This document shows, one piece after another, positions 8,153 to 16,472 of a DNA stretch of 64,000 nt. Each line of letters starts with the position of its first letter. Position 1 is the stretch's first letter. Source of the stretch: Micromonospora chersina (GTDB taxonomy: Bacteria > Actinomycetota > Actinomycetes > Mycobacteriales > Micromonosporaceae); NCBI RefSeq assembly GCF_900091475.1, contig NZ_FMIB01000002.1:3968001-4032000 (forward strand). The letters are read 5' to 3'. The notes under the pieces are model-generated. The model made no database searches. It was not told the origin of the DNA and saw only the letters and a list, made by a program, of their open reading frames with translations. The translations under genes and the position numbers were made by a program.

Positions 8153-9295
8153 ATGCGACACGAGCCGCGGCGGGACAGCAGGGGGATCCTCGACCCCGGC
8201 CGGCTGCTGCGGCGGGTCCACTTCCGGCGCCGGCTGCCCGCCCCGGCGCTGCGCCCCTGGGTCGAGCACTACTGGCTCATCGACTGGGCGCTCACCGACC
8301 CGTTCGACCAGCGGATCGTCCCGCACCCGGCGGTCAACGTGGTGTTCCAGGCCCAGGACGGCGAGGCCGAGCACGGCGAGATCGCCGGTGTGGACACCGG
8401 CCTGTTCACGGTCTCCCTGCACGGCACGGGCCGGGTCACCGGGGTGCAGTTCCGCCCCGGTGGCTTCCGCCCGTTCTGGGGCCGCCCGGTTGCCGAACTG
8501 ACCGGCCGGCGCCTCCCGCTGCCCGCCGGGCCGCCGCCGCCCGGCGCCGCCCCCACCGGACCATTCGCCGCCGGGCCGGTCTGCCCGGGCACCGACGAGC
8601 AGCGCTGCCGCCGCCTGGACGACCTGCTCAGCGCCTGGGAGCCGGCGCCGGACCCGCTCACCGTCGAGGCCGTCGCCCTGGTCGAGGAGATCCGGGCCGA
8701 CCGGACCGTCCTGCGCGTCGACGACCTCGCCCGGCGGCACGGGGTCTCCACCCGGCGGTTCCAGCGGCTCTTCCTGGACCACGTCGGCGTCGGCCCGAAG
8801 TGGGTGATCCGCCGCTACCGGCTCCAGGAGGCGATCGAGCAGGCCGCCGCCGGGCCGCTGGACTGGTCCCGGGTCGCCGCCGACCTGGGGTACGCCGACC
8901 AGGCCCACCTGGTCCGCGAGTTCACCGCCGTGACGGGGGTGTCGCCGGCCGCGTACGCCCGCTCGCTGGCGACCCCCCCACGGGGGGTGACCCGGGGGCT
9001 CACCGGCGGCGGACGGCGACCACCGCGACGTCGTCGTGGATCTCCGGCGGCGCCAGCTCGACCAGCAGCCGCTGGCAGAACCGGTCCAGGTCGTCGTCGA
9101 CCCGGGTGGCGACCGCGCCGAGCGCCGCCATGCCCTCGTCGATCGTGGCGTCCCGCCGCTCGATCAGCCCGTCGGTGTAGAGGACCAGCGTGGCGCCGGC
9201 CGGCAGCACGAACTCCAGGTCCGGCGGGCGGGGCGCGCGCACACCGAGCAGCGGGGCGGACTGCTGCACGAACTCGATCCGCCCGTCGTTGCTGA
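8153..9295 (+). CDS. AraC-family regulator with DUF6597-like N-terminus; stop codon apparently lost
   Basis: The N-terminal ~140 residues carry the LRPWVEHYWLIDW and PHPAVNVVFQ blocks of the DUF6597-type sensory domain. Residues ~175-275 are a double AraC helix-turn-helix (DLARRHGVSTRRFQRLF, then DLGYADQAHLVREF and GVSPAAYAR). A normal protein would end near residue 278. Instead the frame passes a 7-C/6-G homopolymer pair at 8973-8987 and continues for ~100 Arg/Pro-rich residues antisense to the phosphatase gene. A TGA at 8988-8990 is in the next frame, so a one-base homopolymer error or a recent frameshift is likely. The tail is probably not a real domain. Confidence 0.75.
   Translation: MRHEPRRDSRGILDPGRLLRRVHFRRRLPAPALRPWVEHYWLIDWALTDPFDQRIVPHPAVNVVFQAQDGEAEHGEIAGVDTGLFTVSLHGTGRVTGVQFRPGGFRPFWGRPVAELTGRRLPLPAGPPPPGAAPTGPFAAGPVCPGTDEQRCRRLDDLLSAWEPAPDPLTVEAVALVEEIRADRTVLRVDDLARRHGVSTRRFQRLFLDHVGVGPKWVIRRYRLQEAIEQAAAGPLDWSRVAADLGYADQAHLVREFTAVTGVSPAAYARSLATPPRGVTRGLTGGGRRPPRRRRGSPAAPARPAAAGRTGPGRRRPGWRPRRAPPCPRRSWRPAARSARRCRGPAWRRPAARTPGPAGGARAHRAAGRTAARTRSARRC
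8972..8988. terminator. Short C/G hairpin at the convergent junction
   Basis: ACCCCCC at 8972-8978 and GGGGGGT at 8982-8988 can form a 7-base stem with a CAC loop, exactly where the AraC gene should end and just past the stop of the convergent phosphatase gene. It may act as a bidirectional terminator, and it is also a likely place for sequencing or replication slippage. Confidence 0.45.
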
Positions 9296-10538
9296 TCAGG
9301 GCCGGCAGGTGCCCGGCGCTGGCCAACCGGATCAGCCCGCTGCCCGGGTCGAGGAGCAGCAGGCAGATGGTGGCCAGCTCGGTCGGCAGCAGGGTACGCA
9401 TCAGCTCGTTGACCCGGTCCAGGATCACCCCCGGCGGGTGCCCCTCGACCGCGTACGCCCGCACCGCGTGCCGCAGCTCGGCCATCACGGTGGCGGCGTG
9501 CAGGGAGTGCCCGGCCACGTCGCCGATCGCCATCAGCAGGTGGCCGTCGAGCATCACCAGCTCGTAGAAGTCCCCGCCCACCTCGGTGTGGGCGCTCGCC
9601 GGCTCGTACCGGACGGCCAGGTCGAGCCCGGCGATCTCGGGCAGCCGGCGGGGCAGCAGGCTGCGCTGGAGGGTCACCGCGATGCGGTGCTCCTGGTCGA
9701 AGGAGCGCTGGGCCTCGACCGCCGAGGCGACGGCCTGGGCGAGCTGCACCAGCACCGGGGTCCGTACGGTCTGGGTGGCGGTCGGCACCACCACGTAGAG
9801 CGGGGCCCGGTCCTCCCGGAGCCGGGCGGCACCCACGGTCACCGTGTCGCCGGCGGGCCAGGCGGTCAGGTCCCACGCGCCGGGTTCGTCGACCCGGACC
9901 CGGGTGCCGATCGGCAGCCCGGTGTCGTCCACCGTCCACGGCACGATCACCGGCGCCGAGTCCGGCCCGGCGGCCACCCCGGCGAGGCAGTCCCCGTCGA
10001 ACGTCTCCGCGATCACGGCCGCCGGGCTCTGGAAGATCCGCGCCGCGCCGGCCGCCGCCGCCTCCAGCAGCCGCACGAAGTTCGGCGCCGCGTGCATCCG
10101 CACGGTGGCGTCGGCGAGGGCGGTCAGCCGCTCGGCGAGCAGCTCGGCGCGCTGCCGGGCCTGGTAGTAGCGGAGCACCGCGTGCGCGGTGGCGACCAGT
10201 TCCTCGGGCTCGATCGGCTCGGCCAGGTACGCGTCCGCACCCCGGGTCAGCCCCTGCGCCCGGTCCACCACGTCCACGGCGTGCGCGGAGACGTGGATGA
10301 CCGGGGTCGACGGGCGGGCCTCCTTGATCAGCTCGCAGACCTCGAAGCCGCTCATGTCGGGCAGCCGGACGTCGAGCACCACGAGGTCGACCGGGTCCTT
10401 GCGCACGCGGTCCAGCGCCTCGGCGCCGTTCTCCGCCTCGATGGTCGAGAATCCGGCCCGGGTCAGCCAGCTCACCAGCAGGTACCGCTTCGGGCTGCTG
10501 TCGTCGACCACCAGCACGGTCGCCGTCCCGCCCTCCAC
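9000..10538 (-). CDS. Response regulator / GAF / PP2C (RsbU-like) phosphatase
   Basis: 512 residues in three parts: a receiver domain (VLVVDDS, phosphoacceptor Asp56 in VVLDVRLP), a GAF-like sensor region (about 130-290), and a SpoIIE/RsbU PP2C domain (LQRSLLPRRLP, GGDFYEL, IGDVAGH, LYTDGLIERR, HDDVAVVAV). The usual receiver lysine before the proline is glutamate (YLAEP). Family members dephosphorylate STAS antagonists to release sigma factors. The GTG start lies 2 nt beyond the kinase stop, making it the last gene of the stressosome operon; a longer frame to 10769 is rejected because it runs into the kinase. Confidence 0.88.
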   Translation of the reverse strand: MEGGTATVLVVDDSSPKRYLLVSWLTRAGFSTIEAENGAEALDRVRKDPVDLVVLDVRLPDMSGFEVCELIKEARPSTPVIHVSAHAVDVVDRAQGLTRGADAYLAEPIEPEELVATAHAVLRYYQARQRAELLAERLTALADATVRMHAAPNFVRLLEAAAAGAARIFQSPAAVIAETFDGDCLAGVAAGPDSAPVIVPWTVDDTGLPIGTRVRVDEPGAWDLTAWPAGDTVTVGAARLREDRAPLYVVVPTATQTVRTPVLVQLAQAVASAVEAQRSFDQEHRIAVTLQRSLLPRRLPEIAGLDLAVRYEPASAHTEVGGDFYELVMLDGHLLMAIGDVAGHSLHAATVMAELRHAVRAYAVEGHPPGVILDRVNELMRTLLPTELATICLLLLDPGSGLIRLASAGHLPALISNDGRIEFVQQSAPLLGVRAPRPPDLEFVLPAGATLVLYTDGLIERRDATIDEGMAALGAVATRVDDDLDRFCQRLLVELAPPEIHDDVAVVAVRRR

Positions 10539-10540
10539 CG

Positions 10541-11905
10541 TCAGGCTCCGCCCATGGGAAGGACCACGGTGAAGGTGCTGCCCGCACCGGGTTCGCTGGT
10601 CAGCTCCAGCGTGCCGCCGAGCAGCGTGACCAGTCGGCGCGCGTACGGCAGGCCGAGGCCGGTGCCGCCGACCCGGGTCGTGCCGGGCACCTGGTAGAAC
10701 TCCTCGAAGATCCGCTCGTGCAGCTCCGGCGGGATGCCCGCGCCCGTGTCGGTGACCGCCAGCGACCACACGTCGCCCCGGCGCTCCGCCCGCAGCCGCA
10801 CCTCGCCGCGCTCGGTGAACTTGAGGCCGTTGTGCAGCAGGTTGCGCAGCACCTGGGCGAGCAGCACCTCGTCCGAGCGGACCGTCGCCGGGACCGGCGG
10901 CTCCTCCACCACCAGCTCGACCTCGGGCCGGGTGGCCAGCGCCCGCAGCGTGCCGCGGAGCTGACCGAAGAGCCCGCGCAGGTCCACCTCGGCCCAGTTC
11001 GGCTCGAGCCGGCCCGACTCGGCCTTGGCCAGGTCGAGCAGCTCGTTGACCAGGCCGAGCAGGTCGGCGGCGGACGACCGGATCAGCCCCACCTGCCGGG
11101 CCTGCTCGGCGGTGAGCGGGTCGGAGGCGGAGTCGGCGAGCAGCCGGGACAGCCCGATGATCGCGGTGACCGGGGCGCGCAGCTCGTGGCTCACGTTGGC
11201 CAGGAACCGGCTCTTCGACTCGCTGGCCGCACGGAGCTGGGCGGACTTCTCGTCCAGCTCGGCGTAGAGCGCCACCACGCCGCGGTTGGTCTCCTCCAGT
11301 TCCTCGGTGAGCTGGTTGTAGAGCGCCATCACGCCATGGTTGGTCTCCTGCAGCTCGGAGTTGAGCACCTCCAGCTCGTCGCGCTGGCTGCGCACCTCGT
11401 CGAGGGCGGAGATGAGCTGCGCGTTCTGGGTGGCCAGCTCGTCCAGTGCGCTGCCCGGAGCGCTGCTGGCCAGCTCGGCCCGGAGCTGGGCGAGGCGCTC
11501 CGGCGTGAGCGGCTCCGCCTGGGCCGGTACTCGTCGGGACATCCTCACGACCGTATCGCCCCCGTCGGTCACCACGCCCAGCGTGTCCACCAGACGCGCC
11601 ACCGCACCGGACTGCGGCTGGTAGCGGCCGTCCGGCAGCGGGCGGGCCGGGGCCAGGTCGACCCGGAGCATCGACCGGCCGGCGTGCACGTCCCGGTCCA
11701 GCACGAAGGTGACGTCGGCGCCGTCGACGGTGCGCAGCAGGTCCCGGGCCACCTCACTGAGCGCTGTCGCCAGGCGTACCTGGTCCTGGTGCTCCAGCCC
11801 GACGGCGGCGGCCACCTCCCGGCCACGCTGGCGGACCAGGAAGATGTCCTGCTCCACCCGGAGCGCCATGTGCAGCAGCGGGTCCGGGCCGGCGGGGCGG
11901 GTCAT
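10541..11905 (-). CDS. Histidine kinase with degenerate RsbT-like N-terminal domain
   Basis: 454 residues. The C-terminal half is a complete kinase: phosphorylated His240 in VSHELRAP, N-box RNLLHNG (354-360), DTGAG (386-390), F-box IFEEFY and GGTGLGL (413-419). Residues 150-232 are a coiled coil with a duplicated unit (ETNHGVMALYNQ and ETNRGVVALYAE). Residues ~18-90 align by eye with RsbT two genes upstream, but the N-box Asn is Asp (SEVARDLL) and the DxGxG box is gone, so this copy should not bind ATP. It probably phosphorylates the receiver protein encoded next. The ATG overlaps the upstream stop (ATGA). Confidence 0.88.
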   Translation of the reverse strand: MTRPAGPDPLLHMALRVEQDIFLVRQRGREVAAAVGLEHQDQVRLATALSEVARDLLRTVDGADVTFVLDRDVHAGRSMLRVDLAPARPLPDGRYQPQSGAVARLVDTLGVVTDGGDTVVRMSRRVPAQAEPLTPERLAQLRAELASSAPGSALDELATQNAQLISALDEVRSQRDELEVLNSELQETNHGVMALYNQLTEELEETNRGVVALYAELDEKSAQLRAASESKSRFLANVSHELRAPVTAIIGLSRLLADSASDPLTAEQARQVGLIRSSAADLLGLVNELLDLAKAESGRLEPNWAEVDLRGLFGQLRGTLRALATRPEVELVVEEPPVPATVRSDEVLLAQVLRNLLHNGLKFTERGEVRLRAERRGDVWSLAVTDTGAGIPPELHERIFEEFYQVPGTTRVGGTGLGLPYARRLVTLLGGTLELTSEPGAGSTFTVVLPMGGA

Positions 11906-12915
11906 GACTCGGCCCGGGCGACCAGGACGCAGGCGTCGTCGCGGCGGACGCCGGCGTCGCGGAGCAGGGTGGCGGCGATCAGCAGCGGGGAACGGCCGGT
12001 CAGGCCGGGATAGTCGGCCAGGTCCCACCGGTCCACCACACCGTCGCTGTGCATCACGAGGGTCGCCCCGGCCGGGAACGGGTAGGTGTACTCCCGCACC
12101 GAGGGGCGCTGGTGTCCGGCGATGCCGGGCAGCGAGACGAGACCGCGCCGCCGCTCGCCCGTCGCCACGATCATGGCTGCGATGTTGCCCAGCCCGGCGT
12201 AGTGGAGCAAGCCCGACACGGGGTCCGGTTCGGCGACCGCCAGCGCGGCGCCGCGCGTGTGCGCGATGGCCCGGTGCAGGTGCTGCACCACGGTGCCCGG
12301 CGGCCCGGCCGGCGCGGCGCGGAACGCGGCCAGCGCGGCCCCGGTGGCGGCGGCGGCGAGCGGGCCGTGTCCCAGGCCGTCGCAGACCAGCACCTGCCGC
12401 CGGCCGTCGGCCAGCCGCACCGCGTACCCGTCGCCGCTGACCTGCTCGCCGGTCATCGGCCGGACCAGCGCGCCGGCCCAGTCCGGCGTGGGGACCGGAC
12501 CGTTCCAGACCTGGACGGCGAGCACGGTGCCCCGGCCGTGCAGGGAGTAGCCGTCGAACAAGCTCGCCTGCCGGGTGATCGCGCCGAGGCCGATGCCGAG
12601 GGTCCCGGTGGTGGAGTGCCCGTCCGCGGAGGAGAGGGCGAGGTCGGCCATGCCGGGGCCGGAGTCGATCGCCACCAGTTCCACCCCGGCCCGCCCGGCC
12701 CGGCGGACCGGGCGGAGCAGCAGGGTGCCCTCCTGGGCGTGCTTGACCAGGTTGCTGGTGACCTCGGCGGCGACGATGGCCAGGTCGGCGACCCGCTTCT
12801 CACCGAGTTCCAGCTGCCGGCCGAGGCGCTCGGCGGTCCGCCGCACGCTGCTCGCGGTGGCGCCGCTCTCCACGCGGAACCAGAGACCGTGGTCGGCGAC
12901 CACGTCGGCGTTCAT
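11902..12915 (-). CDS. Anti-sigma-type HATPase fused to PP2C phosphatase (RsbX/SpoIIE-like)
   Basis: 337 residues. The N-terminal ~130 residues are a GHKL ATPase of the RsbW/RsbT type with an intact N-box (AAEVTSNLVKHA) and DSGPGM, plus the TLGIGLGA glycine lid. The C-terminal ~200 are a PP2C/SpoIIE domain (GDGYAV, VCDGLGHG, GLGNIAAM, MHSDGVVDRW, DDACVLV). Similar proteins sit next to RsbT in many stressosome loci and are thought to reset the complex by dephosphorylating RsbS/RsbR. ATG 12915 overlaps the rsbT stop (ATGA); an ATG 9 nt upstream is the alternative. Confidence 0.87.
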   Translation of the reverse strand: MNADVVADHGLWFRVESGATASSVRRTAERLGRQLELGEKRVADLAIVAAEVTSNLVKHAQEGTLLLRPVRRAGRAGVELVAIDSGPGMADLALSSADGHSTTGTLGIGLGAITRQASLFDGYSLHGRGTVLAVQVWNGPVPTPDWAGALVRPMTGEQVSGDGYAVRLADGRRQVLVCDGLGHGPLAAAATGAALAAFRAAPAGPPGTVVQHLHRAIAHTRGAALAVAEPDPVSGLLHYAGLGNIAAMIVATGERRRGLVSLPGIAGHQRPSVREYTYPFPAGATLVMHSDGVVDRWDLADYPGLTGRSPLLIAATLLRDAGVRRDDACVLVARAES

Positions 12916-13331
12916 CGGGACCACTTGGTGACGGTGATCCGGGTGCCCTCACCCACGACGGTCCAGATGTCGAAGTCGTCGACCAGCCGGCGGGCGCCGC
13001 TGAGCCCCAGGCCGAGCCCGCCGCCGGTGGTGAAGCCGTCGGTAAAGGCCCGGTCGAGGTCGGGGATGCCCGGCCCCTGGTCGGCGAAGACGATGCGGAC
13101 CCCGCGCCGGCGGCCGTCCTCGACGGTGATCACCTCGGCGGTGCCCCCGCCGCCGTAGATCAGCGTGTTGCGGGCCAGCTCGCTGGCGGCGGTGACCAGC
13201 TTGGTCTGGTCGACGAGTGAGAGCTTGACCGCGACGGCGGTGGTACGCACCAGCTGCCGGACCCGGACCACGTCCTCGTCGCTGCGGATCGCCTGGGTCG
13301 CCGGCACCCCCAGGTCGACGCCGGTGGTCAT
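12912..13331 (-). CDS. rsbT: RsbT-like stressosome serine/threonine kinase
   Basis: 139 residues, the size of Bacillus RsbT. The GHKL fold is intact: N-box SELARNTL, G1 DQGPGIP and a glycine-rich lid (GGGLGLGLSGARRL). RsbT phosphorylates RsbS and RsbR in the stressosome and, once released, activates a downstream phosphatase or diguanylate cyclase. The ATG at 13331 overlaps the rsbS stop (ATGA), and the next gene overlaps in turn, so stoichiometric translation is likely. Confidence 0.9.
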   Translation of the reverse strand: MTTGVDLGVPATQAIRSDEDVVRVRQLVRTTAVAVKLSLVDQTKLVTAASELARNTLIYGGGGTAEVITVEDGRRRGVRIVFADQGPGIPDLDRAFTDGFTTGGGLGLGLSGARRLVDDFDIWTVVGEGTRITVTKWSR

Positions 13332-13741
13332 GGCGTCGCCGTCGTCTCGGGGTCCTCGTCGGCGACGTCCACCTCGTCCCACTCGTCGCTGCGGCTCGCC
13401 GCGATCAGCTCCATGCCGCGCTCGACGTTCAGCGCGGTGCGGATGCCGTTGAGCGACAGCCCCAGCTCGACCAGGGTGATGGCGACGGCGGGACGCATCC
13501 CGACCACCACCGTCTCGGCGTCCAGCACCTTGGAGATGGACGCGATGGTGGAGAGCATCCGGCCGACGAAGGAGTCGACGATGTCCAGCGCCGTGATGTC
13601 GATGATCACGCCGTGGCAGCCGGTGGCGACGATCCGCTCCGCGAGGTCCTCCTGGAGCTGGACCGCCGTCTGGTCGGACATGTCGACCTGGATGGAGACC
13701 AGCAGGATGTCGCCGATCTTGAGGATCGGCACCCGCTCCAT
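13328..13741 (-). CDS. rsbS: RsbS-like stressosome STAS protein
   Basis: 137 residues, one STAS domain with a ~20-residue acidic C-terminal tail (DEWDEVDVADEDPE) longer than in Bacillus RsbS. The conserved phospho-site is Ser59 in DIVDSFVGRM. The start (MERVPILKIG) is typical of RsbS. Together with RsbR it would build the stressosome core that sequesters RsbT. The ATG at 13741 shares one base with the rsbR stop (TGATG). Confidence 0.9.
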   Translation of the reverse strand: MERVPILKIGDILLVSIQVDMSDQTAVQLQEDLAERIVATGCHGVIIDITALDIVDSFVGRMLSTIASISKVLDAETVVVGMRPAVAITLVELGLSLNGIRTALNVERGMELIAASRSDEWDEVDVADEDPETTATP

Positions 13742-14601
13742 CAGGACTCCCGGCGTGCGCGGCGGGAGGTCGTCTCGACGCCGGTGAGGCGCAGCACGTG
13801 GCGCAGCGCGTCGGCCAGGCTCGCCTTGGTGGCGATGTCGCCGAACTCGATGCCGAGGGCGACGATCGTCTGTGCGATCTGGGGCCGGATGCCGGAGATG
13901 ATGCAGTCGGCGCCCATCAGCCGGGCGGCCACCACGGTCTTGAGGATGTGCTGGGCGACCTGGGTGTCCACGGCCGGCACGCCGGTGATGTCGATGATCG
14001 CGTACGGCGAGCCGGTGTCGACCAGGGTCTGGAGCAGCCGCTCCATCACCACCTGGGCACGGGCCGAGTCGAGGGTGCCGACCAGCGGGACGGCGACCAC
14101 GCCCTCCCAGAGCTTCACCACCGGCGTGGACAGCTCCAGCAGCTGCTCCGCCTGGTCGGCGATCAGGCCCTCGCGGGTGCGCACGAAGCTCTCGAAGGTG
14201 AACAGGCCCATCTGGTCGATCAGGGCGGAGAAGGCGACGAAATCGCGGAGGGTGTCCGCGTCCTGGCTCTCCTCCATGAGCTCCAGCAGCGCGTCCTTGA
14301 ACGCGAACACGCTGATCGCGGTCTCGGTGGCGCTGAAGCCCTGCCGCGCCCGGCTGGTCGAGAGCTCGGCCAGCACAGCCCGCAGCTCGCCGCCGTGCTG
14401 GTCGGCCAGGTCGGTGAGACCCTGCCCGGCGGCATCGACCATGCCGCGGTGCAGCTCTCCCGCCTGGCGGGACAGTTCCGCCTGGCTGAGCCGGCCGCGC
14501 AGCGAGCTGGCCACGATCTCCGTCCAGCGGGTGGTCAGCCGGTCGGCGTGCTCGGTCAGCAGGCGGGCGAGCCGACCACTCTGTTCGGCGCTCAACGCCA
14601 T
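13741..14601 (-). CDS. rsbR: RsbR-like stressosome sensor (RsbRD N-domain + STAS)
   Basis: 286 residues. The N-terminal ~150 are all-helical, matching the RsbRD-type N-domain rather than the globin-like RsbRA domain; the C-terminal STAS domain contains DITGVPAVDTQVAQH, with the threonine that RsbT phosphorylates in homologues, and a second candidate Thr in LVGTLDSA. It is the first gene of the operon, with a good ribosome site (GGGAGG) 6-7 nt before ATG 14601. The input signal is unknown. Confidence 0.88.
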   Translation of the reverse strand: MALSAEQSGRLARLLTEHADRLTTRWTEIVASSLRGRLSQAELSRQAGELHRGMVDAAGQGLTDLADQHGGELRAVLAELSTSRARQGFSATETAISVFAFKDALLELMEESQDADTLRDFVAFSALIDQMGLFTFESFVRTREGLIADQAEQLLELSTPVVKLWEGVVAVPLVGTLDSARAQVVMERLLQTLVDTGSPYAIIDITGVPAVDTQVAQHILKTVVAARLMGADCIISGIRPQIAQTIVALGIEFGDIATKASLADALRHVLRLTGVETTSRRARRES

Positions 14602-14763
14602 GGTGACCTCCCTGAACTCTGGACGGGCCGGACTCTATCACCGGCAACTACGGGACTACTTGCCACGAAGCAAAGGAATGATCGACGGCACCCTTCTCCG
14701 CTCCCGTTCTGCACGCTGCCAGGTTCGTGGGATACCGTTCCACCGAACACAGGAGGTCGACGA

Positions 14764-15120
14764 ATGTCCCTGACGGTGCACACGGAACAGCGCGGCGACG
14801 TGGTCGTCGTGTCGGTCGCGGGCGAGCTGGACATGGCGACGGCACCGCAGCTCCAGGACCAGATCACGGACCTGCTGGACAAGGGGCGCAACCGCCTCGT
14901 GTTCGACCTGGCCGAGGTGTCGTTCTGCGACTCCACCGGGCTGTCGGTGTTCGTACGCGCCAAGAACAGCTGCGACGAGGCCGGCGGCGTGGTCCGGCTG
15001 GCCGCCCCGCAGCGTGGCGTGCTCCGCATCCTCGAGGTCAGTGGCCTGGTCGAGGTGCTGCACACCTATCCGACGGTGGAGCAGGCCGTGGCGGGCGACC
15101 CCACACCGGCCTCCTCCTGA
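14764..15120 (+). CDS. Anti-anti-sigma factor (STAS, RsbV/SpoIIAA type)
   Basis: 118 residues, a single STAS domain with GELDMATAPQLQ and the phospho-serine site CDSTGLSVF (Ser57). A strong AGGAGGT precedes ATG 14764. Unphosphorylated forms bind an anti-sigma kinase and free the sigma factor; PP2C proteins such as the two in the divergent operon are the expected activators. It is separated from rsbR by a 162-nt region that must hold both promoters. Its anti-sigma and sigma partners are not in this window. Confidence 0.9.
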   Translation: MSLTVHTEQRGDVVVVSVAGELDMATAPQLQDQITDLLDKGRNRLVFDLAEVSFCDSTGLSVFVRAKNSCDEAGGVVRLAAPQRGVLRILEVSGLVEVLHTYPTVEQAVAGDPTPASS

Positions 15121-15130
15121 CCGTCGCACC

Positions 15131-16423
15131 TCAGCGCTCGTCCTCGATTTGCCGGGGACGGGCGATCACCATGCCCGCGGCCGTCTGCACGGCGAGCGCC
15201 ACCAGCAGGAAGCCGATGGGCGCGGTCCAGCCCCCGGTCGCCTCGTAGAGGACGCCGACCAGCAGCGGGCCGAGCGCGGCGATCACGTAGCCGGTGCTCT
15301 GCGCGAAGGCGGACAGCGCGACGGTCCCCTCGGCGGTCCGGGCCCGGAGTCCGATCGTGGTCAGGATCAGTGGGAACGCGCCCTGGCCGAGGGCCAGCAG
15401 CAGGACCCAGAGCGGCGCGAGGCCGTGCGGCGCGAGCGCCAGGCCGACGTACGCGGCCGTGGAGAAGGCGGTCAGTGACAGCACCAGCGGGCGCAGCGTG
15501 GGCAGCCGGCCGGCCAGGGTGGGCATCATGAGCGCCACCGGCACGCCGAGCGCGGTCACTCCGGCGAGCAGCAGGCCGGCCGCCTCGGGCGCGTAGCCGG
15601 CGTCCCGGAAGAGCTGGGCCAGCCAACCCATGATCGCGTACCCGCTGAGCGACTGCGCCCCGAAGTAGACCGCCATGGCCCAGCCGAGCCGGGTCCGCGC
15701 CGGGCGGACCCGCGCCGCTCCGGCGGCGGCCACCGCCGGGGCCGGCGCGCGTCGCGCGGCCCGGGCCCGCAGCGCCAGCGGCACCCACGGGAGTACGGCC
15801 ACCGCGGCCAGCCCGGCCCAGACGCCGAGCCCGGCCCGCCAGGAGCCGAAGGCGTGGGCCACCGGCACCGCCGAGGCGGCGGCCACCGTCGTGCCCACCG
15901 TCAGCGCCATCGTGTACGCCCCGGTGACCAGCCCGGTGCGGTGCGGGAAGTGCTGCTTGACCAGCATGGGCAGCAGGATGTTCGCGACCGCGATGCCGGC
16001 CAGCGCGAGCGCGCTGGTGAGCACGAACACCGCCGCCGAGTCGGTGACCACGCGGAGCACCTGCCCGACGGTCAGCGCCAGCATGGCCACCACCAGCACC
16101 CGGGCGGCGGCCCAGCGCCGGACCAGCCACGGGGTGAGCGCGCCGAGCCCGGCGAAGGCGATGGTGGGCAGCGTGGTGACCAGGCCGGCCATCGTGCCGG
16201 ACAGGCCCAGCCCGTCGCGGATCTCGTCGAGCAGGGCACCCAGGCTGGTCACCGCGGCACGCAGGTTGACCGCGACCAGCAGCATGCCGACCAGGACCAG
16301 CAGGCCGCCGCGCGCCGGGGCGGCCGGGGGCGCGGGGGCGGCGGCCGGGGCCGGTCCGGGGGTCACGTCGGTGGTGGGAGCGTCGCTGACGGGAGCCGCG
16401 GTGGCCGTGGGTGGCGGGGTCAT
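15131..16423 (-). CDS. MFS transporter of the CynX/NimT type
   Basis: 430 residues. After a ~38-residue Ala/Pro-rich cytoplasmic leader come about 12 membrane helices, with LRAAVTSLGALLDEI at the first helix and a motif-A-like loop WLVRRWAAARV, as in CynX (cyanate) family permeases. The actual substrate is not deducible; many actinobacterial members export drugs or small anions. It is divergent from a GntR/FadR-type regulator 49 nt away, a pairing that is common in this family and suggests direct control. Confidence 0.85.
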   Translation of the reverse strand: MTPPPTATAAPVSDAPTTDVTPGPAPAAAPAPPAAPARGGLLVLVGMLLVAVNLRAAVTSLGALLDEIRDGLGLSGTMAGLVTTLPTIAFAGLGALTPWLVRRWAAARVLVVAMLALTVGQVLRVVTDSAAVFVLTSALALAGIAVANILLPMLVKQHFPHRTGLVTGAYTMALTVGTTVAAASAVPVAHAFGSWRAGLGVWAGLAAVAVLPWVPLALRARAARRAPAPAVAAAGAARVRPARTRLGWAMAVYFGAQSLSGYAIMGWLAQLFRDAGYAPEAAGLLLAGVTALGVPVALMMPTLAGRLPTLRPLVLSLTAFSTAAYVGLALAPHGLAPLWVLLLALGQGAFPLILTTIGLRARTAEGTVALSAFAQSTGYVIAALGPLLVGVLYEATGGWTAPIGFLLVALAVQTAAGMVIARPRQIEDER

Positions 16424-16472
16424 GACCTCGAACCTACAATCATGGGATGAATTTCGGCAGGAGGTGTAACCG

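Noticed and set aside
9000..9295. Real C-terminal domain on the AraC protein
   Set aside because: The ~100 extra residues are Arg/Pro-rich and antisense to the phosphatase gene; the frameshift at the homopolymers explains them better.
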